From: Pseudomonas shirazensis
GTDB taxonomy: Bacteria > Pseudomonadota > Gammaproteobacteria > Pseudomonadales > Pseudomonadaceae
Length of the DNA: 64,000 bases
Assembly: GCF_014268785.2 (NCBI RefSeq)
Contig: NZ_JABWRD020000001.1
Location: forward strand, 1,997,001 to 2,061,000
Direction of reading: 5' to 3'
Position numbers and translations under genes: made by a program. Shown piece by piece: positions 40,464 through 49,542 of the stretch (the stretch's first letter is position 1; every line of letters begins with the position of its first letter). The notes beneath the pieces are model-generated. The model saw only the letters and a program-made list of their open reading frames with translations. It had not been told where the DNA came from and did no database searches.

Positions 40464-41672
40464 TCAATCCTGGCTGGTGGCACCGATTCGATGCAGCGAC
40501 AGGTCTGCCCCCTGAAACTCCTGCTCATGGCTCAGACGCAAGCCCAGCGTAGCCTTGAGCAAGCCATACACGACCAGGCCACCGGTCAATGCCACGAGTA
40601 CACCGCCGAGGCTGCCGATCAGCTGACTGATCATGCTCACCCCGCCCAGGCCACCCAGGCTCGGCTGGGCAAAGATCCCGCAGGCGATCCCGCCCCACAC
40701 TCCGCAAACGCCATGCAGTGGCCAGACGCCGAGAACGTCGTCGATTTTCCAGCGGTTCTGCGCAGCGGTGAAACACCAGACGAACAGCCCACCAGCCACT
40801 ACGCCGGTGAGCAGCGCGCCAAGGGGATGCATCAGGTCGGAGCCGGCACAGACGGCTACCAGTCCTGCCAACGGACCGTTATGCAGAAAACCCGGGTCAT
40901 TGCGTCCGGCCAGCAGCGCTGCCAGGGTGCCGCCCACCATTGCCATCAGCGAATTGATCGCCACCAGGCCACTGATCCCTTGCAGGCTCTGCGCGCTCAT
41001 GACGTTGAAGCCGAACCAGCCGATGATCAGGATCCAAGAGCCCAGCGCGAGAAACGGAATGCTCGAGGGAGCAAAGGCGATAAGTCGCCCGTCACGATAA
41101 CGCCCACGCCGTGCGCCAAGCAACAACACCGCTGCCAGGGCTAGCCAGCCGCCCATGGCATGCACTACCACCGAGCCAGCGAAGTCGTGAAACGGCGCAC
41201 CGAAGCGCTGTTGCAGCCAGTCCTGCAAGCCAAAATTGCCGTTCCACACAACGCCTTCATAGAACGGGTAGACGAACGCCACAATCAGCGCTGTCGCGCA
41301 TAACTGCGGGGCGAAGCGAGCACGTTCGGCGATACCGCCAGAGATGATCGCGGGAATGGCCGCTGCGAAGGTGATCAGGAAAAAGCACTTCACCAAGGCG
41401 TAGCCATGATCGCTGGCCAGCGTCGCTGCCGGCTGCAGGAAGGTCACCCCATAAGCAACCCAGTAACCGACGAAAAAGTACACCAGCGCCGAAATGGCAA
41501 AGTCGCTGAGGATCTTCGACAGTGCGTTGACCTGATTCTTGTGGCGAACCGTACCTACTTCCAGAAAGGCAAAACCGGCATGCATCGCAAGCACCAGAAT
41601 GGCGCCCATCAGTAAGAAAAGCGTGTTGGAACCGTGGACCAGAGAGTCCATTGCGCTGTGGGTGTTTTCCAT
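40464..41672 (-). CDS. amtB: Ammonium transporter, AmtB family
   Basis: 402 residues from ATG 41672 (MENTHSAMDSL). About eleven membrane helices. The pore features are visible: the twin histidines in DFAGSVVVHAMGG and VWPLHGVCGVWGG, and the helix AFLEVGTVRHKNQVNALSKI. It conducts ammonia/ammonium into the cell under nitrogen limitation. Unusually no glnK gene, its usual PII partner, lies beside it, so this looks like an orphan or second Amt. No cleavable signal peptide is obvious. An NtrC-like palindrome sits upstream. Confidence 0.93.
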   Translation of the reverse strand: MENTHSAMDSLVHGSNTLFLLMGAILVLAMHAGFAFLEVGTVRHKNQVNALSKILSDFAISALVYFFVGYWVAYGVTFLQPAATLASDHGYALVKCFFLITFAAAIPAIISGGIAERARFAPQLCATALIVAFVYPFYEGVVWNGNFGLQDWLQQRFGAPFHDFAGSVVVHAMGGWLALAAVLLLGARRGRYRDGRLIAFAPSSIPFLALGSWILIIGWFGFNVMSAQSLQGISGLVAINSLMAMVGGTLAALLAGRNDPGFLHNGPLAGLVAVCAGSDLMHPLGALLTGVVAGGLFVWCFTAAQNRWKIDDVLGVWPLHGVCGVWGGIACGIFAQPSLGGLGGVSMISQLIGSLGGVLVALTGGLVVYGLLKATLGLRLSHEQEFQGADLSLHRIGATSQD

Positions 41673-41728
41673 GAAGTTGGCAGACCTGCTGAAAAAGGCA
41701 CCATGACAGTTCAAAAACCGGCATCCCT

Positions 41729-41743
41729 GCACCGAATCGGTGC
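41729..41743 (-). promoter_or_regulatory. NtrC-like binding site upstream of amtB
   Basis: GCACCGAATCGGTGC is a perfect palindrome matching the NtrC consensus GCACC-N5-GGTGC. It lies 57-71 nt upstream of the amtB start codon. No strict -24/-12 promoter was found between them. The rest of 41673-41985 shows nothing else I can support. Confidence 0.5.
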
Positions 41744-41985
41744 CCGCCCCGCTGCCCTGTTTTGGTGAGGCCTGGCGGAACGTGCGTGGTTTTTTCTTGG
41801 GTTTGTCGTGGATTGGGTTAAGGTTTATCGGTATGTGCAGACGTGATGCGCGAAATCGTCGCAGCCGCTGCTGGCACGCCCCAATACTTAACAAACACTT
41901 AGCAAACGCCATACCAGCAACTGCAGTGAACCTTCACAACAGCCATCACTCGAATTATCCACATACCTCAACAGGGAGAGACCCA

Positions 41986-42300
41986 ATGGCCAGCAAATCG
42001 GCAAAGAATGCTCAAGAGATATTGATGGCTGACTTCCAGGCGCTAGTACGCGACACTGAGCGGCTGCTGGCGGACACGGCCAATCTGGCGGGTGATCAGG
42101 CTGACGAATTGCGCGAACAGATCCATGCGCGCCTCGAAGAAGCTCGTGCCAACCTGCAGGTGACTCAGGAATCGGTGCGCGCCCGCAGTCAGGAAGCGGT
42201 TGTTCAAGCTGAAGCCTATGTCCAGGAAAACCCTTGGCAGGCTATCGGCATTGCTGCAGGTGTCGGCCTGCTGATCGGGCTGCTGGCCAACCGCCGCTGA
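41986..42300 (+). CDS. ElaB/YqjD/DUF883-family membrane-anchored protein
   Basis: 104 residues from ATG 41986 with AGGGAGAG upstream. A long amphipathic helical region (about 10-75, DFQALVRDTERLLADTANLAGDQADELREQ) precedes a C-terminal membrane helix WQAIGIAAGVGLLIGLLANRR. This is the YqjD/ElaB type: inner-membrane, tail-anchored, associated with stationary-phase ribosomes in E. coli. It starts the yqjD-yqjE-yqjK-like operon. Confidence 0.93.
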   Translation: MASKSAKNAQEILMADFQALVRDTERLLADTANLAGDQADELREQIHARLEEARANLQVTQESVRARSQEAVVQAEAYVQENPWQAIGIAAGVGLLIGLLANRR

Positions 42301-42309
42301 GGTAACTTC

Positions 42310-42681
42310 ATGGAAAATGACGCCTCCACTGGCGCAACCGGCAAGCGCCTCGGCGCTGCCGTGCTTGGCTTGCTGCACAGCCACATTGAGCTGTTCGGCA
42401 TCGAGCTGCAGGAGCAGAAAGGCCGTACATTGAAGCTGCTGCTGTTCGCAGGCATGGCATTGGTATTTGCCCTGCTGTTGTTGTCGGCATTGTCTGGTCT
42501 GCTGCTGGTACTGGTCTGGGACAGTTATCGCCTGGCCGGGATCATCGGTCTGTGCGTGTTCTACTGCCTCGCCACGCTGTACTGCGCTGTTCGCCTGAAA
42601 GCTGCGGTATTCGATGACTCTTCACCGTTCAGCTCCACACTTGAGGAACTTGCCAAGGATCGGGAGCGACTGTTGCCATGA
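42310..42681 (+). CDS. YqjE-like phage-holin-family (DUF1469) membrane protein
   Basis: 123 residues from ATG 42310. Two closely spaced membrane helices (about 45-68 and 75-97) separated by DSYRLAG, with cytoplasmic ends. Despite the family name, members in this operon are resident membrane proteins, not phage lysis genes. Function is unknown. It lies 9 bp after the YqjD-like gene and overlaps the next gene by 4 bp (ATGA), so the three are cotranscribed. Confidence 0.92.
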   Translation: MENDASTGATGKRLGAAVLGLLHSHIELFGIELQEQKGRTLKLLLFAGMALVFALLLLSALSGLLLVLVWDSYRLAGIIGLCVFYCLATLYCAVRLKAAVFDDSSPFSSTLEELAKDRERLLP

Positions 42682-43007
42682 GCCTGCCTGAACTTCCCAA
42701 TACGCGTAATCCGCGCGAGCTGCGCAAGGCGCTGTTGCGTCTGCGCCTCGAAATGCACCGCCAGGAAATCCGCCAGGAATCGGCGCAACTGCTCGAGCCA
42801 GTCCGTCGCCTGCGCGGCATAGGTAGCTCTGTGCAGCAAGGGCTGGGGATCAAGCATGCGCCGTTATGGGGCATCGCCGGCGTGGTTTTGATGGGCTTTC
42901 TGACTGGCAAGGGTGCCCGCGGTGGTGGCCTTACCCGCTTGCTGCGCCTGGGCGGCACGTTGCTGCCCTTGGCCAGACTGTTCCTGCATAACGGTCGACG
43001 CCGCTAG
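42678..43007 (+). CDS. YqjK-like small membrane protein
   Basis: 109 residues from ATG 42678, overlapping the previous stop as ATGA. A basic helical N-terminus (RNPRELRKALLRLRLEMHRQE) leads to a weak membrane helix at about 63-78 (LWGIAGVVLMGFLTG) and a basic C-terminus. Its place after yqjD- and yqjE-like genes is the reason for the name; sequence resemblance alone is limited. Function is unknown, likely at the inner membrane with the two upstream products. Confidence 0.82.
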   Translation: MSLPELPNTRNPRELRKALLRLRLEMHRQEIRQESAQLLEPVRRLRGIGSSVQQGLGIKHAPLWGIAGVVLMGFLTGKGARGGGLTRLLRLGGTLLPLARLFLHNGRRR

Positions 43008-43084
43008 CAGCGACTGCGCCTGCCCCTTGCGCAGGCGCAGCGCTACCCTGAAGCTATGGCGATTATCCGATCGGAGAGCGAGCA

Positions 43085-44416
43085 TTGGACTGGGATACCC
43101 TGCTGACCCGTGAGCGCCTGGGCAAGGCCCTGTACAGCCCTGAAGAACTAGGGCGCAGTCCTTTCCACAAGGACCACGACCGGATCATCTTTTCCGGTGC
43201 GTTTCGCCGGCTTGGACGCAAGACTCAAGTCCACCCGGTGTCGAGCAACGACCATATTCATACCCGCCTGACCCATTCGCTGGAAGTGAGCTGCGTCGGC
43301 CGCTCACTCGGCATGCGTGTGGGCGAGACCTTGCGCGACGAGCTGCCGGCCTGGTGCGAGCCGAGTGACCTGGGCATGATCGTGCAGTCGGCGTGCCTGG
43401 CCCATGACATCGGTAATCCGCCATTCGGCCACTCTGGCGAAGATGCTATCCGCTCATGGTTCCAGCAGGCGGCAGGCCGCGGCTGGCTGGACGGCATGAG
43501 CGACGAGCAACGCGCTGACTTTCTCAATTTCGAAGGCAATGCGCAGGGCTTTCGGGTGCTCACACAGTTGGAGTATCACCAGTTCGATGGCGGTACCCGG
43601 CTGACCTACGCCACCCTCGGCACCTACCTTAAATACCCGTGGAGCTCGCGTCACGCCGATGCCCTGGGCTACAAGAAGCACAAGTTCGGCAGCTATCAGA
43701 GCGAGCTGCCGTTGCTCGAGCAGATCGCACGCAAGCTGGGCCTGCCGCAGCTCGAGGAGCAACGCTGGGCACGCCATCCGCTGGTGTACCTGATGGAGGC
43801 TGCCGACGATATCTGCTACGCCTTGATCGACCTTGAAGACGGGGTCGAGATGGAGCTGCTGCAATATGCCGAAGTCGAAGCGCTGCTGCTGGACCTGGTC
43901 GGTGACGACCTGCCCGAGACCTACCGCCAGCTCGGCGCCAACGATTCGCGCCGGCGCAAGCTGGCGATCCTGCGCGGCAAAGCTATCGAACACCTGACCA
44001 ATGCCGCCGCCGAAGCATTCGTCGAGCAACAACGGGCGTTGCTCAGCGGGCAGCTGGCCGGCGATCTGGTCGAGCACATGCACGGCCCTGCCAAGCGCTG
44101 TGTACTGCAGGCCAAGGACATGGCGCGAAAAAAGATCTTCCAAGACAAGCGCAAGACGCTGCACGAGATTGGTGCCTATACCACGCTTGAGATCCTGCTC
44201 AACGCGTTTTGCGGCGCGGCCCTGGAGCAGCATGGCGGGCGTACACCGTCATTCAAAAGCCGGCGCGTGCTCGATCTGATCGGTAATCACGCGCCTAGCC
44301 CTGATGACACGCTGCACAGTGCCTTTCTGCGGATGATTGATTTCATCGCTGGTATGACTGACAGCTATGCCAGCGAGATGGCTTGTGAGATGACTGGGCG
44401 TTCCAGCCCGACTTGA
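43085..44416 (+). CDS. dgt: dGTPase-like deoxynucleoside triphosphate triphosphohydrolase (HD domain)
   Basis: 443 residues from TTG 43085, preceded by GGAGA at 8 nt; no in-frame ATG gives [13 protein letters not shown], which is the conserved N-terminus. The HD-domain residues are in [29 protein letters not shown] (HD pair) and [16 protein letters not shown]. It hydrolyses dNTPs to nucleoside and triphosphate, controlling dNTP pools. Length is shorter than E. coli Dgt (505) and fits the dGTPase-like type 2/3 group. Its 5' end is 77 bp after the YqjK-like gene. Confidence 0.9.
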   Translation: MDWDTLLTRERLGKALYSPEELGRSPFHKDHDRIIFSGAFRRLGRKTQVHPVSSNDHIHTRLTHSLEVSCVGRSLGMRVGETLRDELPAWCEPSDLGMIVQSACLAHDIGNPPFGHSGEDAIRSWFQQAAGRGWLDGMSDEQRADFLNFEGNAQGFRVLTQLEYHQFDGGTRLTYATLGTYLKYPWSSRHADALGYKKHKFGSYQSELPLLEQIARKLGLPQLEEQRWARHPLVYLMEAADDICYALIDLEDGVEMELLQYAEVEALLLDLVGDDLPETYRQLGANDSRRRKLAILRGKAIEHLTNAAAEAFVEQQRALLSGQLAGDLVEHMHGPAKRCVLQAKDMARKKIFQDKRKTLHEIGAYTTLEILLNAFCGAALEQHGGRTPSFKSRRVLDLIGNHAPSPDDTLHSAFLRMIDFIAGMTDSYASEMACEMTGRSSPT

Positions 44417-44450
44417 ATACGGCAAACTTAGGCAGATTTCAGCCAGTATT

Positions 44451-44469
44451 GGGGCCGCTGTGCGGCCCC
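44451..44469 (+). terminator. Hairpin after dgt
   Basis: GGGGCCGC and GCGGCCCC form a perfect 8-bp stem with a TGT loop, 34 nt after the stop. No T tract follows, so the call is moderate. Confidence 0.5.
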
Positions 44470-44730
44470 GGCTAAGTGAAGGTTAGCAGTGTATATAGAT
44501 GAACCAATCTTACGCATATCGATTAACCAACCCCAACTAACAGCCACACACCACGTTACTAATTTCTTGGCACATATAAACATCTCGTTTCAATAATCAT
44601 CGACCATGTAGTCTCTTGCTGTAGTCCATTTCCCATATACGACTGACAAACGCTTGTTGCCTGCTTCCTGCCGCCCATCTGGGTTAAAGTGCGTGCTGTT
44701 CACGCCATCTGTCCCAATGGAATGTAAACT
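44470..44730 (+). promoter_or_regulatory. AT-rich upstream region of the response regulator/hybrid kinase pair
   Basis: This stretch is clearly richer in A and T than its surroundings. It contains several TATA-like words (for example TATATAGAT, ACATATAAAC) but no motif I can assign. It is the only space for the promoter of the following two genes. No reading frame of note is present. Confidence 0.4.
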
Positions 44731-45351
44731 ATGCAATCCGTATTTATTGTCGACGACCATCCGGTTATTCGCTTGGCCGTACGCATGCTACTGGAAAACC
44801 AGGGTTACAAGATCGTCGGTGAGTCTGACAACGGCGTCGACGCCATGCAGATGATTCGCGAAACACGCCCTGATCTGGTCATCCTTGACATCGCTATCCC
44901 ACGACTGGATGGGCTCGAAGTGCTGGCGCGCTTCCAGAGCATGGCCCTGCCCATGAAGGTGCTGGTACTAACTGCCCAGTCACCCGCGCTGTTCGCCATT
45001 CGCTGCATGCATTCGGGAGCCTCGGGCTATGTCTGCAAGCAGGAAGACTTGAGCGAGTTGATCAGTGCAATCAAGGCCGTACTTGCCGGCTACAACTATT
45101 TCCCCAGCCAGGTACTACAGGGCGAGACCGAAAGCAGCAAGTCAGAGATAAGTCTTTTCCGACAGGTCAATGATCGAGAACTGATGGTGCTGCAACTTTT
45201 CGCGCAAGGTCGAAGCAACAAGGAAATCGCTTCAGGCATGTTTCTCAGCAACAAGACCGTGAGCACTTACAAGAAGCGCCTGATGCAGAAACTCAAAGTA
45301 GGCACTCTGGTCGACCTGATTGACGTGGCAAAGCGGAACGCGCTGGTGTGA
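44731..45351 (+). CDS. LuxR-family response regulator, BvgA/EvgA-like
   Basis: 206 residues from ATG 44731. The receiver domain has DD at 8-9, phosphorylatable D53 in LVILDIAIPRLDG and K in GYVCKQEDLSEL. The C-terminal LuxR helix-turn-helix (about 145-206) has VNDRELMVLQLFAQGRSNKEIA and SNKTVSTYKKRLMQKL. It is the partner of the hybrid kinase, with which it shares a one-base TGATG overlap. This gene order and size are those of BvgAS/EvgAS systems. Target genes are unknown. Confidence 0.95.
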   Translation: MQSVFIVDDHPVIRLAVRMLLENQGYKIVGESDNGVDAMQMIRETRPDLVILDIAIPRLDGLEVLARFQSMALPMKVLVLTAQSPALFAIRCMHSGASGYVCKQEDLSELISAIKAVLAGYNYFPSQVLQGETESSKSEISLFRQVNDRELMVLQLFAQGRSNKEIASGMFLSNKTVSTYKKRLMQKLKVGTLVDLIDVAKRNALV

Positions 45352-48300
45352 TGCTGCGCGTGGGACGTTACCTGACGTGTTTGTGCCTTGCCCTCGCGGC
45401 ACCTGGCTTGTCGGCAGTGGCCGAGGAACATGGGCCTACGGCCCTGACCATGCTCAAACGCGCATCAGCCCAGCCAAGTCGCCCCAAGCTCAGCGTCGAG
45501 CAGCGCAACTGGCTCGAGAAGAAACAGCGACTGACACTTGGCACCTCCTTCCCCGATTACGCCCCGTTCGATATCACCAGCGGTGGCCGTGACTACCAGG
45601 GCATTACCGCTGAGTATGCGGCGGTGATCGGCACCGCCCTCGGGCTACCGGTGACTGTATTGCGCTTCGACAATCGTCTGGATGCCGTCGAGGCGCTCAA
45701 GCAGGGTCGGATCGACCTGCTGGGCAGCGCCAACGGTTTCGAAGCCGCAGCACAAGGGCTGGGGCTGTCGGCCCCCTATGCGGTCGACCAACCGGTGCTG
45801 GTGACCCGCGAAGACGAGGTACGCCCGTTGAACAAGGGTCTCAACGGCATGCGCCTGAGTATGCTGTATCACTACCTGCCACCCAAGGATGTACGGCAGA
45901 CCTACCCCAATGCCTCCCTGCTGACATTCGGCTCGTCGACACAGGCCCTAAACGCGGTTGCCTTTGGGCAGGCCGACGTGTTCATAGGCGATACCATTTC
46001 CACCTATTACCAACTCAATCAGGGCCACCTGCCGCGCCTGCGCATGGCCAATTTCGGCCAACATGAAGCCGTGGGTTTCAGCTTCGCCATGCGCCGCGAC
46101 GACGAAATGCTCAAAGGCCTGGTCAATCTCGCGCTGCAAAGCCAGCCGCTGGTAGTGCAGACCAATATTCTCAAGCGCTGGAGCTCCGGTAGCGACGTTC
46201 TGCTGAGCGAGCGCAAGTTGCAGTTGAGCGCCGCCGAAGAGCAGTGGCTGAGGCAACATCCGTTGTTGCGGGTGGTCATCGACGAAACGGCCGCTCCGGT
46301 GTCCTACTTCGACGCGGCCGGGCAGTTTCGCGGCATTACCGCGGACCTGCTGGAGATGCTCCGACTGCGCACAGGCCTGCATTTCGAAATTCAGCGTGCG
46401 GGCAGTGTTGGCGACATGCTCACGCGCCTCGCCGACGGTCGTGCCGATGTCATCGCAGCACTGCCGATGCAAGAGCAGCGCAACACTCAATTGCAGGTGA
46501 CCCGCCCCTATCTGGAGAGCTCGCTGGTGCTGGTCACGCGGCACAGCGAAACCGCCAGCTCATTCGAGCAACTCAAGGGCAAGCGGGTTGCCGTCACACG
46601 CGGCAGCGCAGCCGCGCAATTGCTCGCCCAACAGTATCCGGAGGTCATGGCTATCCACACCGAAAGCCCGTACTACTCCGTGACGCTGCTCAGCAGCAGC
46701 GCAGTCGACGCCGCCGTCAGCACGTTGATCGATGCCAATCACGCGCTGGCCAGCGACCCGGATCTGGTGATTCGCAACACGGTGGGCACCGAACCGGCCA
46801 GCTTTGCGATGGCGAGCGCGAGCAATGCGCAGCCGCTGGCAGCCATCCTCGACAAAGCCTTGCTGAGCATCTCTCCAGAAGAACTCGGGGTGATCTACAA
46901 TCGCTGGAGTGGCCTCACTGCAAAGGACGATGCCTACTGGCGGCAAATGCGCCAACTTGCCCTGCAGATTACATTGGGGATCGGCTCGCTGCTGTTGCTG
47001 GCACTGATCTGGAACGCCTATCTGCGTCGGCAGATTCGTCATCGGCAACGCGTAGAACGCGCCCTCAGCGATCAGCTCGAATTCATGCGGGTAATGCTCG
47101 ATGGCACGCCTCATCCGCTGTTTGTGCGGGGTCGTGATGGCAAGTTGCAAAGCTGCAACGACAGTTATCTGAAAGCGATGGACGCCTGTGCGCAAGACGT
47201 CATTGGCAAACGCCTGGAAGAGAGCCTGGGCAGCCAGCATGCCTCTACGCATCAGATCGAAGCCGACTATCAGCAGGTCATGGCCGCCGGCGAGCCGTTG
47301 ATCCTTGATCGCCAGCTCCGCCTGAAAGACCGCGAGTTGACCGTGTACCACTGGGTCTTGCCTTATCGCGACTCCCTGGGTGAAGTGCAGGGCATCATTG
47401 GCGGCTGGATCGATATCAGCGAGCGCCGCCAACTGGTGCAGGAGCTGCGCCTGGCAAAACAGCAGGCCGATGATGCCAACCGTGCCAAGAGCACCTTTCT
47501 GGCAACCATCAGCCATGAAATTCGCACCCCGATGAACGCAGTCATCGGCATGCTCGAACTCGCCGTCAGGCACGCCGACCAAGGCCGCGTGGACAAACCG
47601 GCACTGGAAGTCGCCTACCATTCTGCCACCGACCTGCTGGGCCTGATCGGAGATATCCTGGATATCGTGCGGATTGAATCCGGGCACATGAGCCTGGCGC
47701 CAGAGCCGGTCGAGCTGGCCACTCTGATCAAATCCGTGGCCCGGGTATTTGAAGGCCAGGCACGTGAAAAGGGCCTGGCGCTGGAAGTCCAGATCGAGCC
47801 GAGCGCACAACGTCACGTCCTGCTCGACCCACTGCGTTTCAAGCAAGTACTGAGCAATCTGCTCAGCAACGCGATCAAGTTCACCGACGTTGGCCAGGTC
47901 CGCGTACACGCACAGCTGCACCAGTCAGCTTCTGCGCCAACCACTCAACTGGAACTTGAGGTGCGCGACAGCGGCATCGGCATTCCCGAGCACGAAATAC
48001 AAGGTCTGTTCAGTCCCTTCGTGCAGGCCAACACCCAGAGCGACGGTGCACGCTGCGGCACCGGGTTGGGCCTGACCATCAGCCGCACCCTGTGCGAAAT
48101 GATGGGTGGCACACTGACCCTGCGCAGTTTGCAGGGGGTAGGCACCCAGGTCCGCCTGAGCATGCCGGTCTGCCCAGCCGGTGCGCCGGTGGCAGCCGAG
48201 GCGGCGATACGCCAGGTCGACGCGCTCAATCCCGACTTGCGCGTACTGGTCATCGACGACCATCCTGCCAACTTGATGCTGATGGCGCAGCAGTTGAATT

Positions 48301-48962
48301 TCATGGGGCTGCGCCACACCAGTGCCCGGGATGGCAATGAAGCCTTGCAATGTTGGTACAGCGATACGTTCGATGTGCTGCTGCTCGACTGCAACATGCC
48401 CCACATGAACGGCTATCAGGTGACGCGAGCCATCCGCGCTGAAGAGCGCGCCAGCGACCGGCCACCCTGCGTCATTTTTGGCTACACCGCCAATGCCCAA
48501 CCCGAAGTTCGCCAGCGCTGCCTGGATGCGGGCATGAACGACTGCCTGCTCAAGCCGATAAGCCTGCGTACGCTGAGTGAGCACCTCGCCAACGTCACTC
48601 CATTGCCCGAATCCGCGGCGCTACAGCCCCGCCGAGCGGCGTTCGACGTCGCCAGTGTGAGGAGGGTTGCTGGCGACGACCCGGCAGATCAAAAGCGTTT
48701 TCTGCAGCTGTTGCAGCAGAGCCTGAAGGATGACTGCACAGTGCTGATGAGCCTTGATCCAGAGCAGCAAGCCCTGGCCATCGTCGAGCAGGCACACAAA
48801 ATCCTCAGCGCCGCACGGATGCTGGATGCCCAGGCAATGATGGAGGTGTGCGAGCTGCTCGCCAGTGGCGAACTGACGCTGCACGAGTTGAAGCTGAAGC
48901 GGCAGGCCTTGGCCAGGCACATGCGCAGAAGTGAAAAAGCCCTGAGCCGTCAGCTGGGCTGA
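45351..48962 (+). CDS. BvgS/EvgS-like hybrid sensor kinase (two SBP_bac_3 domains, PAS, HK, receiver, Hpt)
   Basis: 1203 residues from ATG 45351. A signal peptide or first helix (LRVGRYLTCLCLALAAPGLSA) precedes two tandem periplasmic venus-flytrap domains (about 45-280 and 290-530). A membrane helix (about 540-562) and a PAS domain (about 590-705) follow, then HisKA with H722 in FLATISHEIRTPMNAV and the ATPase with SGIGIPEHEI and GTGLGLTIS. The receiver has D1013 in LLLDCNMPHMNG and a C-terminal Hpt has H1149. The Hpt reads HKILSAA instead of HxLKGxA. It probably senses small molecules in the periplasm and relays phosphate to the upstream regulator. Confidence 0.94.
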   Translation: MLRVGRYLTCLCLALAAPGLSAVAEEHGPTALTMLKRASAQPSRPKLSVEQRNWLEKKQRLTLGTSFPDYAPFDITSGGRDYQGITAEYAAVIGTALGLPVTVLRFDNRLDAVEALKQGRIDLLGSANGFEAAAQGLGLSAPYAVDQPVLVTREDEVRPLNKGLNGMRLSMLYHYLPPKDVRQTYPNASLLTFGSSTQALNAVAFGQADVFIGDTISTYYQLNQGHLPRLRMANFGQHEAVGFSFAMRRDDEMLKGLVNLALQSQPLVVQTNILKRWSSGSDVLLSERKLQLSAAEEQWLRQHPLLRVVIDETAAPVSYFDAAGQFRGITADLLEMLRLRTGLHFEIQRAGSVGDMLTRLADGRADVIAALPMQEQRNTQLQVTRPYLESSLVLVTRHSETASSFEQLKGKRVAVTRGSAAAQLLAQQYPEVMAIHTESPYYSVTLLSSSAVDAAVSTLIDANHALASDPDLVIRNTVGTEPASFAMASASNAQPLAAILDKALLSISPEELGVIYNRWSGLTAKDDAYWRQMRQLALQITLGIGSLLLLALIWNAYLRRQIRHRQRVERALSDQLEFMRVMLDGTPHPLFVRGRDGKLQSCNDSYLKAMDACAQDVIGKRLEESLGSQHASTHQIEADYQQVMAAGEPLILDRQLRLKDRELTVYHWVLPYRDSLGEVQGIIGGWIDISERRQLVQELRLAKQQADDANRAKSTFLATISHEIRTPMNAVIGMLELAVRHADQGRVDKPALEVAYHSATDLLGLIGDILDIVRIESGHMSLAPEPVELATLIKSVARVFEGQAREKGLALEVQIEPSAQRHVLLDPLRFKQVLSNLLSNAIKFTDVGQVRVHAQLHQSASAPTTQLELEVRDSGIGIPEHEIQGLFSPFVQANTQSDGARCGTGLGLTISRTLCEMMGGTLTLRSLQGVGTQVRLSMPVCPAGAPVAAEAAIRQVDALNPDLRVLVIDDHPANLMLMAQQLNFMGLRHTSARDGNEALQCWYSDTFDVLLLDCNMPHMNGYQVTRAIRAEERASDRPPCVIFGYTANAQPEVRQRCLDAGMNDCLLKPISLRTLSEHLANVTPLPESAALQPRRAAFDVASVRRVAGDDPADQKRFLQLLQQSLKDDCTVLMSLDPEQQALAIVEQAHKILSAARMLDAQAMMEVCELLASGELTLHELKLKRQALARHMRRSEKALSRQLG

Positions 48963-49013
48963 GCGTTCAGGGCTTTGGCATGGCGGCGCGCCGACAGCGC
49001 CCGCCAGGCTGGA

Positions 49014-49358
49014 TCAGGAAGCCGAGTTGATCGGCTTTTCCGGATACCAGGCGTCGAGCAGCGGGCTGACTTTGACTTCGGTCAGCTCGTTACGGCCCTT
49101 GAGCCACGCTTCCACAGCAGCACGCTGCTCTTCGCTGACCGAGCCACGCTCGGCCAGGCAGACCAGACCGAAGTCATCGCCGCCGACGTAGTCCAGGCCG
49201 TTGGCGTCCATGGCTTCTACCAGGAAGGCGTCGAGGAAGGCATCGATGGCTTCTTCAGACAGGTCTTCCTTGAAACCAAGGTTCAGTTCGAAGCCCAGCT
49301 CCTGGAATTCATCTACGCAGAGTTTTTTGCGCAGACGGCGGGAACGGTTGGTAGCCAT
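49014..49358 (-). CDS. yggL: YggL-family 50S ribosome-binding protein (DUF469)
   Basis: 114 residues from ATG 49358. The basic N-terminus (MATNRSRRLRKKLCVDEF) is followed by ELGFELNLGFKEDLSEEAIDAFL and VGGDDFGLVCLAERGS, the DUF469/YggL pattern. The family is reported to bind the 50S ribosomal subunit; the exact role is unclear. It is a single gene between the convergent hybrid kinase and divergent dacB. The start was chosen from the conserved basic N-terminus. Confidence 0.92.
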   Translation of the reverse strand: MATNRSRRLRKKLCVDEFQELGFELNLGFKEDLSEEAIDAFLDAFLVEAMDANGLDYVGGDDFGLVCLAERGSVSEEQRAAVEAWLKGRNELTEVKVSPLLDAWYPEKPINSAS

Positions 49359-49542
49359 GAAACAATCCTCTTAAGTAATTACGGGCGGCACTTTACCAGT
49401 TTCCGGGGCGCAGCGGCGCTTTTGTGTCGAACCCGGCACATACAGGACGCGCTTGGGGCATAATGCCCGCTATATTTCGATCTGGGGCCACCATCTTTTA
49501 CAGCCCCGTTATTTCCCCCTCGCCCGCAGGGTTTTCGTACTT

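Noticed and set aside
41670..41730. A possible sigma-54 promoter for amtB (TGGTGCCTTTTTCAGC on the minus strand)
   Set aside because: GG and GC are 13 nt apart instead of the invariant 12, so it was not called despite the nearby NtrC-like site.
42310..42681. Phage lysis cassette suggested by a holin-family protein and an M15 endolysin-like protein
   Set aside because: The holin-family gene belongs to the resident yqjD-yqjE-yqjK-like operon, and no phage structural, integrase or attachment sequences are seen.
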